DNA of 64,000 bases from contig CP064997.1 of NCBI GenBank assembly GCA_016700055.1, forward strand, positions 806,001 to 870,000. Reading direction: 5' to 3'. The notes beneath the pieces were generated by a model. It did not search any database. It worked only from the letters and a program-made list of their open reading frames with translations, and was not told where the DNA came from. Below, one piece after another: positions 25,080 through 33,836 of this stretch. How positions within the stretch are numbered: position 1 is the stretch's first letter; each line of letters starts with the position of its first letter. Both the position numbers and the translations under genes were made by a program. The stretch is from Actinomycetota bacterium (GTDB lineage Bacteria > Actinomycetota > Acidimicrobiia > Acidimicrobiales > Ilumatobacteraceae).

Positions 25080-26390
25080 CTAGTTGGGCCCTTCGCCGGG
25101 CTCCCCATCTGCTGGCGCCTCAGCGGCGACCACTTCGGAAGCGGCCCAGGGCTCCACCGCCACCGCTTCGTCGGCCAGCTCCGCGGCGCTCGGGCGTACC
25201 GTCTGGTCGGTGCGGTCGCGCATGCCGTACTGCTCGGAGAAGTCGAGCATGGACGGCCCCCGCCCGGAGGTGGCGACGACGTCGCGGAGGGGTTCGAGGC
25301 GCTCGCGGCGCTCGATCGACCACGGTCCGACCCGCAGCGTCAGGTAGCAGATCCCGCCGAGCACGATCGGGAACCAGAACTGCGCGATGCGGTACGACAC
25401 GACGCCGACGACCGCTGTCGCCCTGGTCAGGCCGAAGCCGACGAGCACCGGCACGTAGATGCCCTCGACGATGCCCAACCCACCGGGGGTGAGCGGGATC
25501 ACGGCGAGCACGTTGGCCAGGCCAAAGGCGACGATCAGGCCGTCGATCGGCACCGAGCCGCCGAACGCCCTGAGGAAGACCCACAGCGACAACGCGTCGA
25601 GCAGCCAGTTCGCCGCCGCCCAGCCGCCCACCCTCACCAGCAGCTGGCGATCAGTGGCGAGGTCTTCGAGACGAGACGCGATGTGGCGCATCGTGTGGCC
25701 GGCGCGCTCCTCGTTCAGGTGCAGCTTGTGGGCGATCCAGCGCAGCACCCGCTCTGCCCTGCCCTGGCCCTCCATCAACCCGAACACGAGCGCCGCCGCG
25801 GCGCCCATCAGGATCACGCCGGCGACGGCGGCCGTGCCGTACAGCGCGTTGACGCCGCGCAGGGGGATCGACACGATCAGCCCGATCCAAAGGATCAGGT
25901 TGAGCACGACCGCCGAGCTCAGCCCGGCGGTGGCGAGCGCGAAGCCGGCGTCGGGTCCGGGCACTCCGGAGAGGGTCAGCAGCCGGTAGCCGAGGGCGGA
26001 GCCCGCCGCGCTGCCACCGGGGATCGTGCTCGACAGGGCCTTCGTGGAGAGCTGGATGCGGAACAGGCGCATGTTCGACAGGTGGTGGCCGGCGGGCCCG
26101 AGGGCGGCCCGGGTCATCAGCGAGTAGCAGAAGAGGGCGAGGAGTTGCAGCGCGAGACCGACGGCGAGCAGCGCCGGATTGACCTCGCTCAGCTGGCTGA
26201 CCGCACGCCGCAAGCCGGGGATGCTGAGGAAGACGAAGTAGACGACGACGACCGTGGCGACGACCTTCAGCGTGCGAACGAAGGCGCGCCGGCGCGAGTC
26301 CCGCACGGAGACGACCGGGTGCTCCAATTCGTGCGACGGCGCGGGGGACACGGCGACCACCCCCTCTTTGCTACCACGGCCGTCGCGCAT
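25080..26390 (-). CDS. Flippase-like integral membrane protein (YbhN/AglD family)
   Basis: 436 residues. A polar N-terminus of ~60 residues and a charged ~90-residue C-terminal tail enclose about seven or eight helices. STIPGGSAAGSALGYRLL and IPLTPGGLGIVEGIYV are hallmark stretches of the lysylphosphatidylglycerol-synthase TM-region/YbhN family. These proteins move lipids or lipid-linked sugars across the membrane. The ATG at 26390 is preferred over an upstream one because the extra 23 residues look non-conserved. It is a distant relative of the protein at 5971-6906. Confidence 0.8.
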   Translation of the reverse strand: MRDGRGSKEGVVAVSPAPSHELEHPVVSVRDSRRRAFVRTLKVVATVVVVYFVFLSIPGLRRAVSQLSEVNPALLAVGLALQLLALFCYSLMTRAALGPAGHHLSNMRLFRIQLSTKALSSTIPGGSAAGSALGYRLLTLSGVPGPDAGFALATAGLSSAVVLNLILWIGLIVSIPLRGVNALYGTAAVAGVILMGAAAALVFGLMEGQGRAERVLRWIAHKLHLNEERAGHTMRHIASRLEDLATDRQLLVRVGGWAAANWLLDALSLWVFLRAFGGSVPIDGLIVAFGLANVLAVIPLTPGGLGIVEGIYVPVLVGFGLTRATAVVGVVSYRIAQFWFPIVLGGICYLTLRVGPWSIERRERLEPLRDVVATSGRGPSMLDFSEQYGMRDRTDQTVRPSAAELADEAVAVEPWAASEVVAAEAPADGEPGEGPN

Positions 26391-26419
26391 CAGCGTCCCA
26401 ATCCCGATCGGCGCGAAGC

Positions 26420-27019
26420 TCAGCGGGCGTCTAGGCGGGGGCCGTCGCGGTCCAACCACTTGTGCGGCGTCGGGGGCGCGGGGCCAAGGGCCAGCGCGAG
26501 GGCCTCGTCCACGGTGCGAGCACGCTGGGCGAGCATGCGGTGCGCCGGGCGGAGGAAGCCGGCGTCGACGGCACGGTCCATCATCGCGAGCAGCGGGTCG
26601 AAAAAGCCCTCGACGTCGAGCAGCACCACCGGTTTGGACTGGAGCCCGAGCTGGCCCCAGGTGAGCGCCTCGAACGTCTCATCGAGCGTCCCGAAACCGC
26701 CGGGAAGCACGACGAAGCCGTCGGCGAGGTCGGACATGCAGGCCTTGCGGTCGTGCATAGAGGACACCACGATCAGTTCGGTGAGGCCGCGATGGGCCAC
26801 CTCGGCGCGCACGAGGTGCTCGGGGATGACACCGGTCACCGAGCCGCCGCCGGCCAAGACGGCATCGGCGAGCACGCCCATCAGGCCGACGTTGCCGCCG
26901 CCGTAGACCAGGCCGATCTCACGCGCGGCGAGGCTGGCACCGAGGCGGGCCGCGGTCTCGGCGTACACGGGTGACGAGCCGACGTTGGAGCCGCAGTACA
27001 CGGAGAGTCGATGGGACAT
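26420..27019 (-). CDS. LOG-family protein (cytokinin riboside 5'-monophosphate phosphoribohydrolase-like)
   Basis: 199 residues. The LOG motifs are complete: SVYCGSNVG at the N-terminus, YGGGNVGLMG, and the catalytic PGGFGTLDETFE with an arginine in MHDRKACM. Members remove ribose phosphate from nucleoside monophosphates; bacterial versions release free purine bases. The ATG at 27019 gives the standard N-terminus. It diverges from the methylsuccinyl-CoA dehydrogenase gene. Confidence 0.92.
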   Translation of the reverse strand: MSHRLSVYCGSNVGSSPVYAETAARLGASLAAREIGLVYGGGNVGLMGVLADAVLAGGGSVTGVIPEHLVRAEVAHRGLTELIVVSSMHDRKACMSDLADGFVVLPGGFGTLDETFEALTWGQLGLQSKPVVLLDVEGFFDPLLAMMDRAVDAGFLRPAHRMLAQRARTVDEALALALGPAPPTPHKWLDRDGPRLDAR

Positions 27020-27087
27020 GGTGGTGCCAGGCTGGACGATCGGGGCGGTCGCTGTCCACCGCCTTCTGACGCCTTCGGGCTGATACC

Positions 27088-27099
27088 TACCGCTCGGTA
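27088..27099 (+). promoter_or_regulatory. Palindromic TetR-type operator candidate
   Basis: TACCG-CT-CGGTA lies 11 bases upstream of the dehydrogenase ATG. TACC...GGTA dyads are typical of TetR-family regulators of fatty-acid and acyl-CoA genes in Actinobacteria. It would block initiation directly at this distance. No TetR gene is in the window. Confidence 0.5.
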
Positions 27100-27110
27100 A
27101 CCTCGCGGTC

Positions 27111-28745
27111 ATGACCGACCAGACCCCCGCACCCGACCTGCAGACGGCCGCGGACGTCGTCGACATCGCCCACGCGGTGGTCCAAGATGCTGTGCGCCAC
27201 CTCGACGCGACCGGCGGCGCCGACGAGCACCAGGTGGTGGCGTACGACCTGGCGCACGCTGCTGCGGGCGTGGCCACGGCCAGAGCCCTGCTCGACTACG
27301 GCGCGAAGGGCGCCACCGAGGCCACGATCACCTGCGCCTTCACCGCCGACGTGGTGCACGACCTGGTCGGCAAGCTGATCGGGCGCGAAGCCCTGTGGGG
27401 CGTCGACCCCGGCCGGCTCGCCCCGGCCCACGACTTCGTCGTGCGCTATCGCGACCCCGATCTACTCGCCTCGCTCGCCACCACCGCCGGCTCGCGCCAC
27501 CTCGACGCGGACATGGAGATGGTGCAGGACACGTTCCGCTCGTTCGCCGCGAACGTCATCTCCCCCCACGCCGAGCACGTGCACCGCACGAACGGCGACC
27601 TGCCGGAGGAGATCATCGCCGGCATGGCCGAGATCGGTGCTTTCGGGCTGAGCGTTCCCGCCGAGTACGGCGGCTACAGCGAAGGCGGCGAGAACGAGTA
27701 CATGGCGATGGTCGTGGCCACCGAGGAGCTGAGCAGGGCGAGCCTCGGTATCGGCGGCTCGTTGATCACCCGACCGGAGATCCTGACGAGGGCGCTCGTG
27801 AAGGGCGGCACGGAGGAGCAGAAGCTGCACTGGCTGCCGCAGCTGGCCACGGCAGAGGTGATGCCCGCCGTCGCGGTGACCGAACCGGACTACGGCAGCG
27901 ACGTCGCCGGCATCAAGGTGACGGCCACCCCTGCCGAGGGTGCCGGCGGCCGGCCCGGCTACGTGATCAACGGGGTGAAGACGTGGTGCACGCTCGGCGC
28001 CCGCGCCGACGTGCTCGCCCTCCTCGCCCGCACCGACCCGGACAGGTCGAAGACCCACCGCGGGCTGAGCCTGTTCATCGTCCCGAAGCCGCGCGGCGAG
28101 GGCCACGGATTCGAGTTCTCCCAGGATCCCGACACCGACGGCGGTTCAGGGAAGATGGAGGGCCGCCCGATCGACACCATCGGCTACCGCGGCATGCACA
28201 GCTACGAGGTCGCGCTCGACAACTGGTGGGTGCCGGCGGAGAACCTAATCGGCGGCGAGGCAGGGCTCGGCAAGGGCTTCTACCTGCAGATGGAGGGGTT
28301 CGAGAACGGTCGCCTGCAGACCGCGGCCCGCGCGGTCGGGGTGATGCAGGCCGCGTACGAGGCTGCCGTCGACTACGCGCAGAATCGCCTGGTGTTCGGT
28401 GCGCCGATCGCCGACTACCAGCTGACCAAGGTCAAGCTCGGTCGCATGGCGGTGCTCGTCCAGGCCGGGCGCCAGTTCGCCTACGCCGTCGCGAAGATGA
28501 TGGCGAACGGTGCCGGCTCGATGGAAGCGAGCATGGTGAAGGCGTACGTGTGCAAGGCCGCCGAATGGGTCACCCGCGAGGCGCTGCAGATCCACGGTGG
28601 CTACGGCTATGCCGAGGAGTACCCGGTCAGCCGGCTGTACGTCGACGCCCGCGTGCTGTCGATCTTCGAGGGCGCCGACGAGACGCTGTGTCTCCGGGTG
28701 ATCGCCCGTCGCCTCACCGAGCAGGCGATACCTGCAGCGAGCTGA
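27111..28745 (+). CDS. mcd: Probable (2S)-methylsuccinyl-CoA dehydrogenase
   Basis: 544 residues, long for an acyl-CoA dehydrogenase. The first ~145 residues are a helical extension, then the dehydrogenase core: NGDLPEEIIAGMAEIGAFGLSVPAEYGG, AVTEPDYGSDVAG, RLVFGAPIADYQLTK, LQIHGGYGYAEEYPVSRLYVDARVLSIFEGADETL. The EGADE keeps the usual glutamate. This length and layout match Mcd of the ethylmalonyl-CoA pathway, which oxidises methylsuccinyl-CoA to mesaconyl-CoA. Neighbouring MaoC and malyl-CoA lyase genes fit. Confidence 0.87.
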   Translation: MTDQTPAPDLQTAADVVDIAHAVVQDAVRHLDATGGADEHQVVAYDLAHAAAGVATARALLDYGAKGATEATITCAFTADVVHDLVGKLIGREALWGVDPGRLAPAHDFVVRYRDPDLLASLATTAGSRHLDADMEMVQDTFRSFAANVISPHAEHVHRTNGDLPEEIIAGMAEIGAFGLSVPAEYGGYSEGGENEYMAMVVATEELSRASLGIGGSLITRPEILTRALVKGGTEEQKLHWLPQLATAEVMPAVAVTEPDYGSDVAGIKVTATPAEGAGGRPGYVINGVKTWCTLGARADVLALLARTDPDRSKTHRGLSLFIVPKPRGEGHGFEFSQDPDTDGGSGKMEGRPIDTIGYRGMHSYEVALDNWWVPAENLIGGEAGLGKGFYLQMEGFENGRLQTAARAVGVMQAAYEAAVDYAQNRLVFGAPIADYQLTKVKLGRMAVLVQAGRQFAYAVAKMMANGAGSMEASMVKAYVCKAAEWVTREALQIHGGYGYAEEYPVSRLYVDARVLSIFEGADETLCLRVIARRLTEQAIPAAS

Positions 28746-28752
28746 CGCTGCT

Positions 28753-29472
28753 CTAGCCGAGCAGCTCGGCGACGCTGCGTAGACGCTCGAAGTCGGCGCC
28801 GGGATGGTCGTCGTGAGGGTCGAGCAGGAACGCTTGCAGGCCCGCGGCACGCGCCCCTTCGACGTCCATCGTCACGGAGTCGCCGACGTACGCGACGCGT
28901 TCGCGAGGGATGTCCTCGAAGTGCGCGAGCGCGTGGTCGAAGATCGCCGGGTCGGGCTTGGCCACACCGACCACGTGGCTGTCGATCACGCAACGCACCG
29001 GCACGTGCCGGCCGTCGCCGGCCTGGCACACGCCGCTGCGGGCGAGCATGTCGGCGATCTGGCCGCTCGCGTTCGACACCACTCCCACCGGCACTCCCAT
29101 CTGCTGTAGCGCGCGCAGGGCATCGATGTTCTCCCGCACGGCCCACCGCCACAGGTACGCGCTGCGTGTGCGCCCGAGCACGACCGCGGCCACTTCCTGG
29201 TGCTCGGCTGGCACGCCGACGGCGACGACGTAGGCGGCGTCGTAGTCGCTCCACACCTTCTCGGTGGCACCCGAACGTGACTTGGCGGCCATCGCCGCGT
29301 AGTGGGCGCGCCGGTGCACCTCGATCTCGGCCGCGCCGCCGTAGTAGGCGAGCAGCGGCCCGAGCACGGTCGGGTCGGGCAGCACGAACACTCCCCCGGC
29401 GTCGAACAGCACGGCGTCGATGCCCCGCGCGTCGAGGAAGGGTGTGCTGGCGCGGGGCGAGCTGGCAGTCAT
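28753..29472 (-). CDS. HAD-superfamily hydrolase
   Basis: 239 residues with the four HAD motifs: AVLFDAGGVFVLP (I; the second Asp is replaced by Gly), VVSNASG (II), GVAKPDPAIF (III, Lys) and YVGDSVTMDVEGA (IV). The missing second aspartate of DxD is odd: that residue is the general acid/base for phosphate release, so the catalytic activity may be changed. The cap is helical. It lies between mcd and the malyl-CoA lyase genes on the opposite strand. Confidence 0.82.
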   Translation of the reverse strand: MTASSPRASTPFLDARGIDAVLFDAGGVFVLPDPTVLGPLLAYYGGAAEIEVHRRAHYAAMAAKSRSGATEKVWSDYDAAYVVAVGVPAEHQEVAAVVLGRTRSAYLWRWAVRENIDALRALQQMGVPVGVVSNASGQIADMLARSGVCQAGDGRHVPVRCVIDSHVVGVAKPDPAIFDHALAHFEDIPRERVAYVGDSVTMDVEGARAAGLQAFLLDPHDDHPGADFERLRSVAELLG

Positions 29473-29536
29473 CGCCGCCAGAGGCTACGGGCCGCAGGCT
29501 TCCTGCCGAGGGGTTGCGCGGCATACCCTCGATGCC

Positions 29537-30586
29537 GTGCGCAACGCGAAGGACTTCTTCAAGCCTCTCGCCGCGGGAGCCCCCGAACCCCTGCGCGAGA
29601 TCCCCGTACGCCCCAGCAGGGTGATCCACTTCTTCCCGCCGCAGAACGCGAAGGTGGTCGCGAAGCTGCCCGAGGTGGCACCGACGGTCGACATCTTGCT
29701 CGGCAACCTCGAAGACGCCATCCCGGCGAGCGACAAGGAGGCTGCCCGCGCCGGCCTGGTGGAGGTGGGCCGCAACGTCGAGCTCGGCGACACCCAGCTC
29801 TGGACACGGGTGAACAGCCTCGACTCGCCGTGGGTGCTCGACGACCTCACCACCCTCGTGTCCGAGATCGGCGACCGCCTCGACGTGGTGATGATCCCGA
29901 AGGTCGAAGGCCCCGAGGACATCCACTACGTCGACCGCCTTCTCGCCCAGCTCGAGGCCAGGGCCGGGCTGAGCGAACCACTGCTCGTGCACGCCATCTT
30001 GGAGACCGCGCGCGGCGTGGCGAACGTGGAGGAGATCTGCGGCGCGTCGCCGCGGATGCAGGGCCTTTCGCTCGGGCCGGCCGACCTGGCTGCGAACCGC
30101 CGGATGAAGACCACCCGTGTCGGCGGTGGCCATCCCGGCTACCTCGTGCGCCAGGACCCGAACGCGGACGACGACGCCGCTCCGCGGGCCACCTACCAGC
30201 AGGACCTGTGGCACTACACCATCGCCCGCATGGTGGACGCGTGCGTGATGCACGGCATCCTGCCCTTCTACGGGCCCTTCGGCGACATCAAGGACACCGT
30301 CGCCTGCGAGGACCAGTTCCGCAACGCCTACCTGCTCGGCTGCGTCGGCGCGTGGAGCCTGCACCCGGTGCAGATCGACATCGCGAAGCGGGTGTTCAGC
30401 CCTCCGGCGAGCGACGTCGAGCACGCCCTCCGCGTGATCGAGGCGATGGGCGACGGCACCGGGGCGATCATGCTCGACGGCAAGATGGAAGACGACGCGT
30501 CGGTCAAGCAGTGCAAGGTGGTCGTCGAGCTGGCGCGCCAGCTCGCGCAGCGCGACCCCGACCTCGCCAACACGTACGGGTTCTGA
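29537..30586 (+). CDS. L-malyl-CoA/beta-methylmalyl-CoA lyase (HpcH/HpaI-CitE family)
   Basis: 349 residues from the GTG at 29537. LLGNLEDAIPASDKEAAR, VMIPKVEGPEDIHYVD, a metal-binding ILETARGV(E)-type glutamate, LSLGPADLAANRRMKT and FYGPFGDIKDTVACEDQFRNAYLLGCVGAWSLHPVQI are signatures of malyl-CoA lyases. It would split malyl-CoA to acetyl-CoA and glyoxylate and beta-methylmalyl-CoA to propionyl-CoA and glyoxylate. The frame is open further upstream, but homologous sequence begins at VRNAKDFFKPLA. The next lyase gene begins 13 bases downstream. Confidence 0.87.
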   Translation: MRNAKDFFKPLAAGAPEPLREIPVRPSRVIHFFPPQNAKVVAKLPEVAPTVDILLGNLEDAIPASDKEAARAGLVEVGRNVELGDTQLWTRVNSLDSPWVLDDLTTLVSEIGDRLDVVMIPKVEGPEDIHYVDRLLAQLEARAGLSEPLLVHAILETARGVANVEEICGASPRMQGLSLGPADLAANRRMKTTRVGGGHPGYLVRQDPNADDDAAPRATYQQDLWHYTIARMVDACVMHGILPFYGPFGDIKDTVACEDQFRNAYLLGCVGAWSLHPVQIDIAKRVFSPPASDVEHALRVIEAMGDGTGAIMLDGKMEDDASVKQCKVVVELARQLAQRDPDLANTYGF

Positions 30587-30599
30587 GGAGGCCGGCCCC

Positions 30600-31478
30600 A
30601 TGGCTAAGACCAACCCCGATCTGCGTCCGCGGCGCTCGGTGCTGTACATGCCCGCCGCCAACGAACGCGCCCTCGAGAAGGCGAAGACGATTCCCGCCGA
30701 CGCCTTGATCTTCGACCTCGAAGACGCCGTCGCGCCCGACGCGAAGGACGCCGCGCGGGCGAACGCGGTCGCGGCCGCGTCATCCGGCGAGTACGGCAGC
30801 CGCGAGGTGACGATCCGCTGCAACGGCCTCGACACCGCGTGGGGTCGCGACGACATCACGGCTGCGGCCGGATCTGGCGCGGCGGCGGTGGTGATCCCGA
30901 AGGTCGCCTCCACCGCGACCCTCGACGAGGTGTCGGCCCTGCTCGAGGCCGCTGGCGCGCCGGCGAGCATGCGCATATGGGCGATGGTCGAGACGCCCAC
31001 CGCGATCTTCGACGTGCGGGCCCTCGCCGCCCACCCCCGCGTCGCGGTGCTGGTGATGGGCACGAACGACCTGGCGAAGGAGCTGCGCGCACAGCTCGTC
31101 CCCGGCCGTGGGCCGCTGCTGCACCACCTCGCGACCGCTCTGCTTGCGGCGCGGGAAGCCGGCGTGGCGATCCTCGACGGCGTCTACAACGACGTGAAAG
31201 ATCCCGAGGGGTTCCGTGCCGAGGCCGCGCAGGGTGCCGAGATGGGCTTCGACGGCAAGACGCTCGTCCATCCCGGCCAGGTCGACATCGCGAACGAGGT
31301 GTGGGCACCGGACGCGTCCGAGATCGAGTACGCCCGTCGGGTGATCGACGCGTTCGACGCCGCCGTCGCCGACGGCCGCGGGGTGGTCACCGTCGACGGC
31401 CGGATGATCGAGAACCTCCACGTCGACAACGCCCGCCGCGTGCTGGCCACCGCCGACGCGATCGCCGCCCTCGGCTAG
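30600..31478 (+). CDS. CitE-like CoA-ester lyase (possible malyl-CoA thioesterase)
   Basis: 292 residues, starting PRRSVLYMPAANERALEKA with IFDLEDAVAPDAK, VIPKVAS, WAMVETPTAIF, MGTNDLAKELRA and MGFDGKTLVHPGQVDIANEVWAP. All are landmarks of the CitE/Mcl2 group. In ethylmalonyl-CoA organisms the second lyase paralogue often acts as (S)-malyl-CoA thioesterase, which would fit beside the first. A GAGGAGG lies 8 bases before the ATG, overlapping the previous stop. Exact reaction inferred. Confidence 0.85.
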   Translation: MAKTNPDLRPRRSVLYMPAANERALEKAKTIPADALIFDLEDAVAPDAKDAARANAVAAASSGEYGSREVTIRCNGLDTAWGRDDITAAAGSGAAAVVIPKVASTATLDEVSALLEAAGAPASMRIWAMVETPTAIFDVRALAAHPRVAVLVMGTNDLAKELRAQLVPGRGPLLHHLATALLAAREAGVAILDGVYNDVKDPEGFRAEAAQGAEMGFDGKTLVHPGQVDIANEVWAPDASEIEYARRVIDAFDAAVADGRGVVTVDGRMIENLHVDNARRVLATADAIAALG

Positions 31479-31500
31479 ACGAGAGCGCCGAAGTCGAGCG

Positions 31501-32172
31501 CTACAGCGCGGCGCGGAACAGCTCGACCGTGCGCTCGAACGCCACCTGCGAAGCGGCTGCGTCGTACACCTCGGGGCGGGTGTCGTTGAAGAACGCGTGC
31601 TCGCAGCCGGGGTGGATGTGCAGCGTGGCGTCCTTGCCGAGCCCGCGCAGCTGCGCCTCGAGCGCCCGCACCGCGTCGGGGTTGGCGAACTCGTCCTTCT
31701 CGGCGTACTCGCCGACGATCTTGGCCGAGATCGCCGACCAGTCGGGCTGCGCCGTCGGCCAGGGGATGACCCCGTAGTACGGGGCGACGGCACCGACCGC
31801 GTCGGGGCGCTGGCTGGCGAGCACGAGCGCCAGTCCCCCACCCATGCAGTAGCCGACGACGCCGATCCGGTCACGGCCGGTGCGCTCGCGCAGCAGGTCG
31901 ACCGCGCCGGAGAGGTCCTTGCCCGCCTGCGCCAGGTTGAGCGCCATCATCAGCTTGCCGGCCCCGTCGGGCTCGCTCGCCGCCTCACCGTGGTACAGGT
32001 CCGGGGCGAGCGCGGTGAAGCCGGCCGCGGCGAAGCGGTCGGCCACCTCGCGGATGTGGGGCACCAGGCCCCACCACTCCTGGATCACGATCACGCCCGG
32101 GCCCGACCCATCGGCCAGGTACCCCCCACACGTGCCCCCGTTGCTCTGGAACGTCACCATCTCACCAGCCAT
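31501..32172 (-). CDS. Dienelactone hydrolase family protein
   Basis: 223 residues. The dienelactone-hydrolase signature is present: the Glu in VIQEWWGLVPHIREVADRFA, the nucleophilic Cys in GYCMGGGLAL, an Asp late in EKDEFANPD and the base His in CEHAFFND. It hydrolyses lactones or esters; many members are not involved in aromatic degradation, and no such pathway is nearby. The ATG at 32172 gives the standard MAGEMVTF start. Confidence 0.9.
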   Translation of the reverse strand: MAGEMVTFQSNGGTCGGYLADGSGPGVIVIQEWWGLVPHIREVADRFAAAGFTALAPDLYHGEAASEPDGAGKLMMALNLAQAGKDLSGAVDLLRERTGRDRIGVVGYCMGGGLALVLASQRPDAVGAVAPYYGVIPWPTAQPDWSAISAKIVGEYAEKDEFANPDAVRALEAQLRGLGKDATLHIHPGCEHAFFNDTRPEVYDAAASQVAFERTVELFRAAL

Positions 32173-32285
32173 GGCCCGCGACGGTAGCCCGCCCGTGAGC
32201 TCGGCCCTTCCTCCACCGCTGCGGTTTGTCCTGACACAACAAGGGGTCTGTTCACCCGTCGATGTGACGAATACGATGTCCGACC

Positions 32286-33638
32286 ATGACCAACCTCGCG
32301 ACCCGTCCCTCGGACGCGTACGTGAACGACCGGGCACACGTGTTCCACTCCTGGTCGGCTCAAGATCTGCTCGACCCCGTCGTGATCGCCGGTGCCGAAG
32401 GCGCCTGGATGTGGGACGACCAGGGGAACCGCTGGCTCGACTTCTCCAGCCAGCTCGTCAACGTGAACATCGGGCACCAGCACCCCAAGCTGGTGGCGGC
32501 GATCAAGGAGCAGGCCGACCGGCTGTGCACGATCAGCCCGACGATGGCGAACGACGCCCGCAGCGAGGCCGCCCGCCTGATCGTCGAGCTCGCTCCTGCC
32601 GAGCTCAGCCATGTGTTCTTCACGAACGGCGGTGCCGAGGCGGTCGAGAACGCGGTGCGCATGGCCCGCCTGCACACCGGGCGTCACAAGGTGCTGAGCA
32701 CCTACCGCAGCTACCACGGCGCCACCCACGGGGCGATCGCGCTCACCGGCGACCCGCGCCGCTGGCCGAGCGAGCCGGCGATCCCCGGCGCGGTCAAGTT
32801 CTGGGGCCCCTACACGTACCGCTCGGCGTTCCACTCGTCGTCCGACGAAGAGGAGTGCGAGCGTGCCCTCGCCCACCTCGCCGACACCTTGATGGTCGAG
32901 GGCGCGCACACGGTCGCGGCGATCATCCTCGAACCGGTGGTCGGCACGAACGGCATCCTCGTGCCGCCGGACGGCTACCTGCGCGGCGTGCGCGAGCTGT
33001 GCGACCGGCACGGCATCATGCTGATCTCCGACGAGGTGATGGCCGGGTTCGGGCGATGCGGTGAGTGGTTCGCGATCGACCGCTGGGGCGTCACCCCCGA
33101 CCTGATCACGTTCGCGAAGGGCGTGAACTCGGGCTATCTGCCCCTCGGTGGTGTGATCATCTCCAGCCGCATCGTCGACACGTTCCGCCAGCGCGCCTAT
33201 CCCGGTGGGCTCACGTACTCGGGTCACCCGCTGGCGTGCGCCTCGGCGGTGGCCTCGATCAACATCTTCAAGGAAGAAGGCATCGTCGAGCACGCCCGCT
33301 CGCTCGGCACCGACGTCATCGGCCCCGAGCTGCGTGCGCTGGCCGAGCGCCACCCGAGCGTCGGCGAGGTGCGCGGCCTCGGGGTGTTCTGGGCGATCGA
33401 GCTGGTCCGCAACCGCGACACCCGTGAGCCGCTGGTGCCGTTCAACGCCGGCGGTGCCGACGCGGCACCGATGGCCGAGCTGGTCGCCGCCTGCAAGGCG
33501 TTGGGCCTGTGGCCGTTCACGCACTTCAACCGGATGCACGTCGTGCCCCCGCTCACGATCTCGGCCGACGAGGTGCGCCAGGGCATCGCGATCATCGACG
33601 AGGTGCTCGAGCTCGCCGACGCCCGCTGCACGGCCTGA
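32286..33638 (+). CDS. Class III PLP-dependent aminotransferase
   Basis: 450 residues. FTNGGAEAVENAVRMAR, YRSYHGATHGA, LEPVVGTNGILVPP, ISDEVMAGFGRCGEW and the PLP lysine in TFAKGVNSGYLPLG identify a class III omega-aminotransferase. It resembles taurine/beta-alanine:pyruvate types. Given the pyrimidine-degradation operon 4 kb away, it might convert beta-alanine to malonate semialdehyde; that is inference. It is a single-gene unit with its own promoter region. Confidence 0.85.
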   Translation: MTNLATRPSDAYVNDRAHVFHSWSAQDLLDPVVIAGAEGAWMWDDQGNRWLDFSSQLVNVNIGHQHPKLVAAIKEQADRLCTISPTMANDARSEAARLIVELAPAELSHVFFTNGGAEAVENAVRMARLHTGRHKVLSTYRSYHGATHGAIALTGDPRRWPSEPAIPGAVKFWGPYTYRSAFHSSSDEEECERALAHLADTLMVEGAHTVAAIILEPVVGTNGILVPPDGYLRGVRELCDRHGIMLISDEVMAGFGRCGEWFAIDRWGVTPDLITFAKGVNSGYLPLGGVIISSRIVDTFRQRAYPGGLTYSGHPLACASAVASINIFKEEGIVEHARSLGTDVIGPELRALAERHPSVGEVRGLGVFWAIELVRNRDTREPLVPFNAGGADAAPMAELVAACKALGLWPFTHFNRMHVVPPLTISADEVRQGIAIIDEVLELADARCTA

Positions 33639-33716
33639 CCAGCTGGCGCCAGGTCCCGGCCGATAGATGTCTATCAACGCGGCCGCACCCAACCTCCGGC
33701 GGCGTGCTCAACCGCC

Positions 33717-33764
33717 GAAGTGCGATATCTCGTGACAGACGGGTGCTCCCAGATATCGCACTTC
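33717..33764. repeat. 48-bp palindromic mini-element, different arms
   Basis: A perfect 14-base inverted repeat (GAAGTGCGATATCT / AGATATCGCACTTC) encloses 20 bases. The arms differ from the 49-bp elements, but the design is the same: 14-base arm, then GTGACAGA (GTGACACA in the other), an 11-base spacer, then the arm. It sits between the aminotransferase and superoxide dismutase genes and may be an end-to-end remnant of another IS, or a transcription terminator. Only one copy is in this window. Confidence 0.7.
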
Positions 33765-33836
33765 CGACCCTGAGACGAACCGCGAGGGCACCGAACCGCG
33801 ACAGCCCGGGTGAGACAACACCAATAGGAGGGCGCG

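Noticed and set aside
28607..31063. An 818-residue - strand open frame across the lyase genes
   Set aside because: The HAD gene on the same strand and both lyases have recognisable motifs in other frames; this frame has none.
33664..33677. GATAG-ATGT-CTATC palindrome after the aminotransferase gene
   Set aside because: Short, AT-containing, single copy and not placed at a promoter; not enough to call an operator or terminator.
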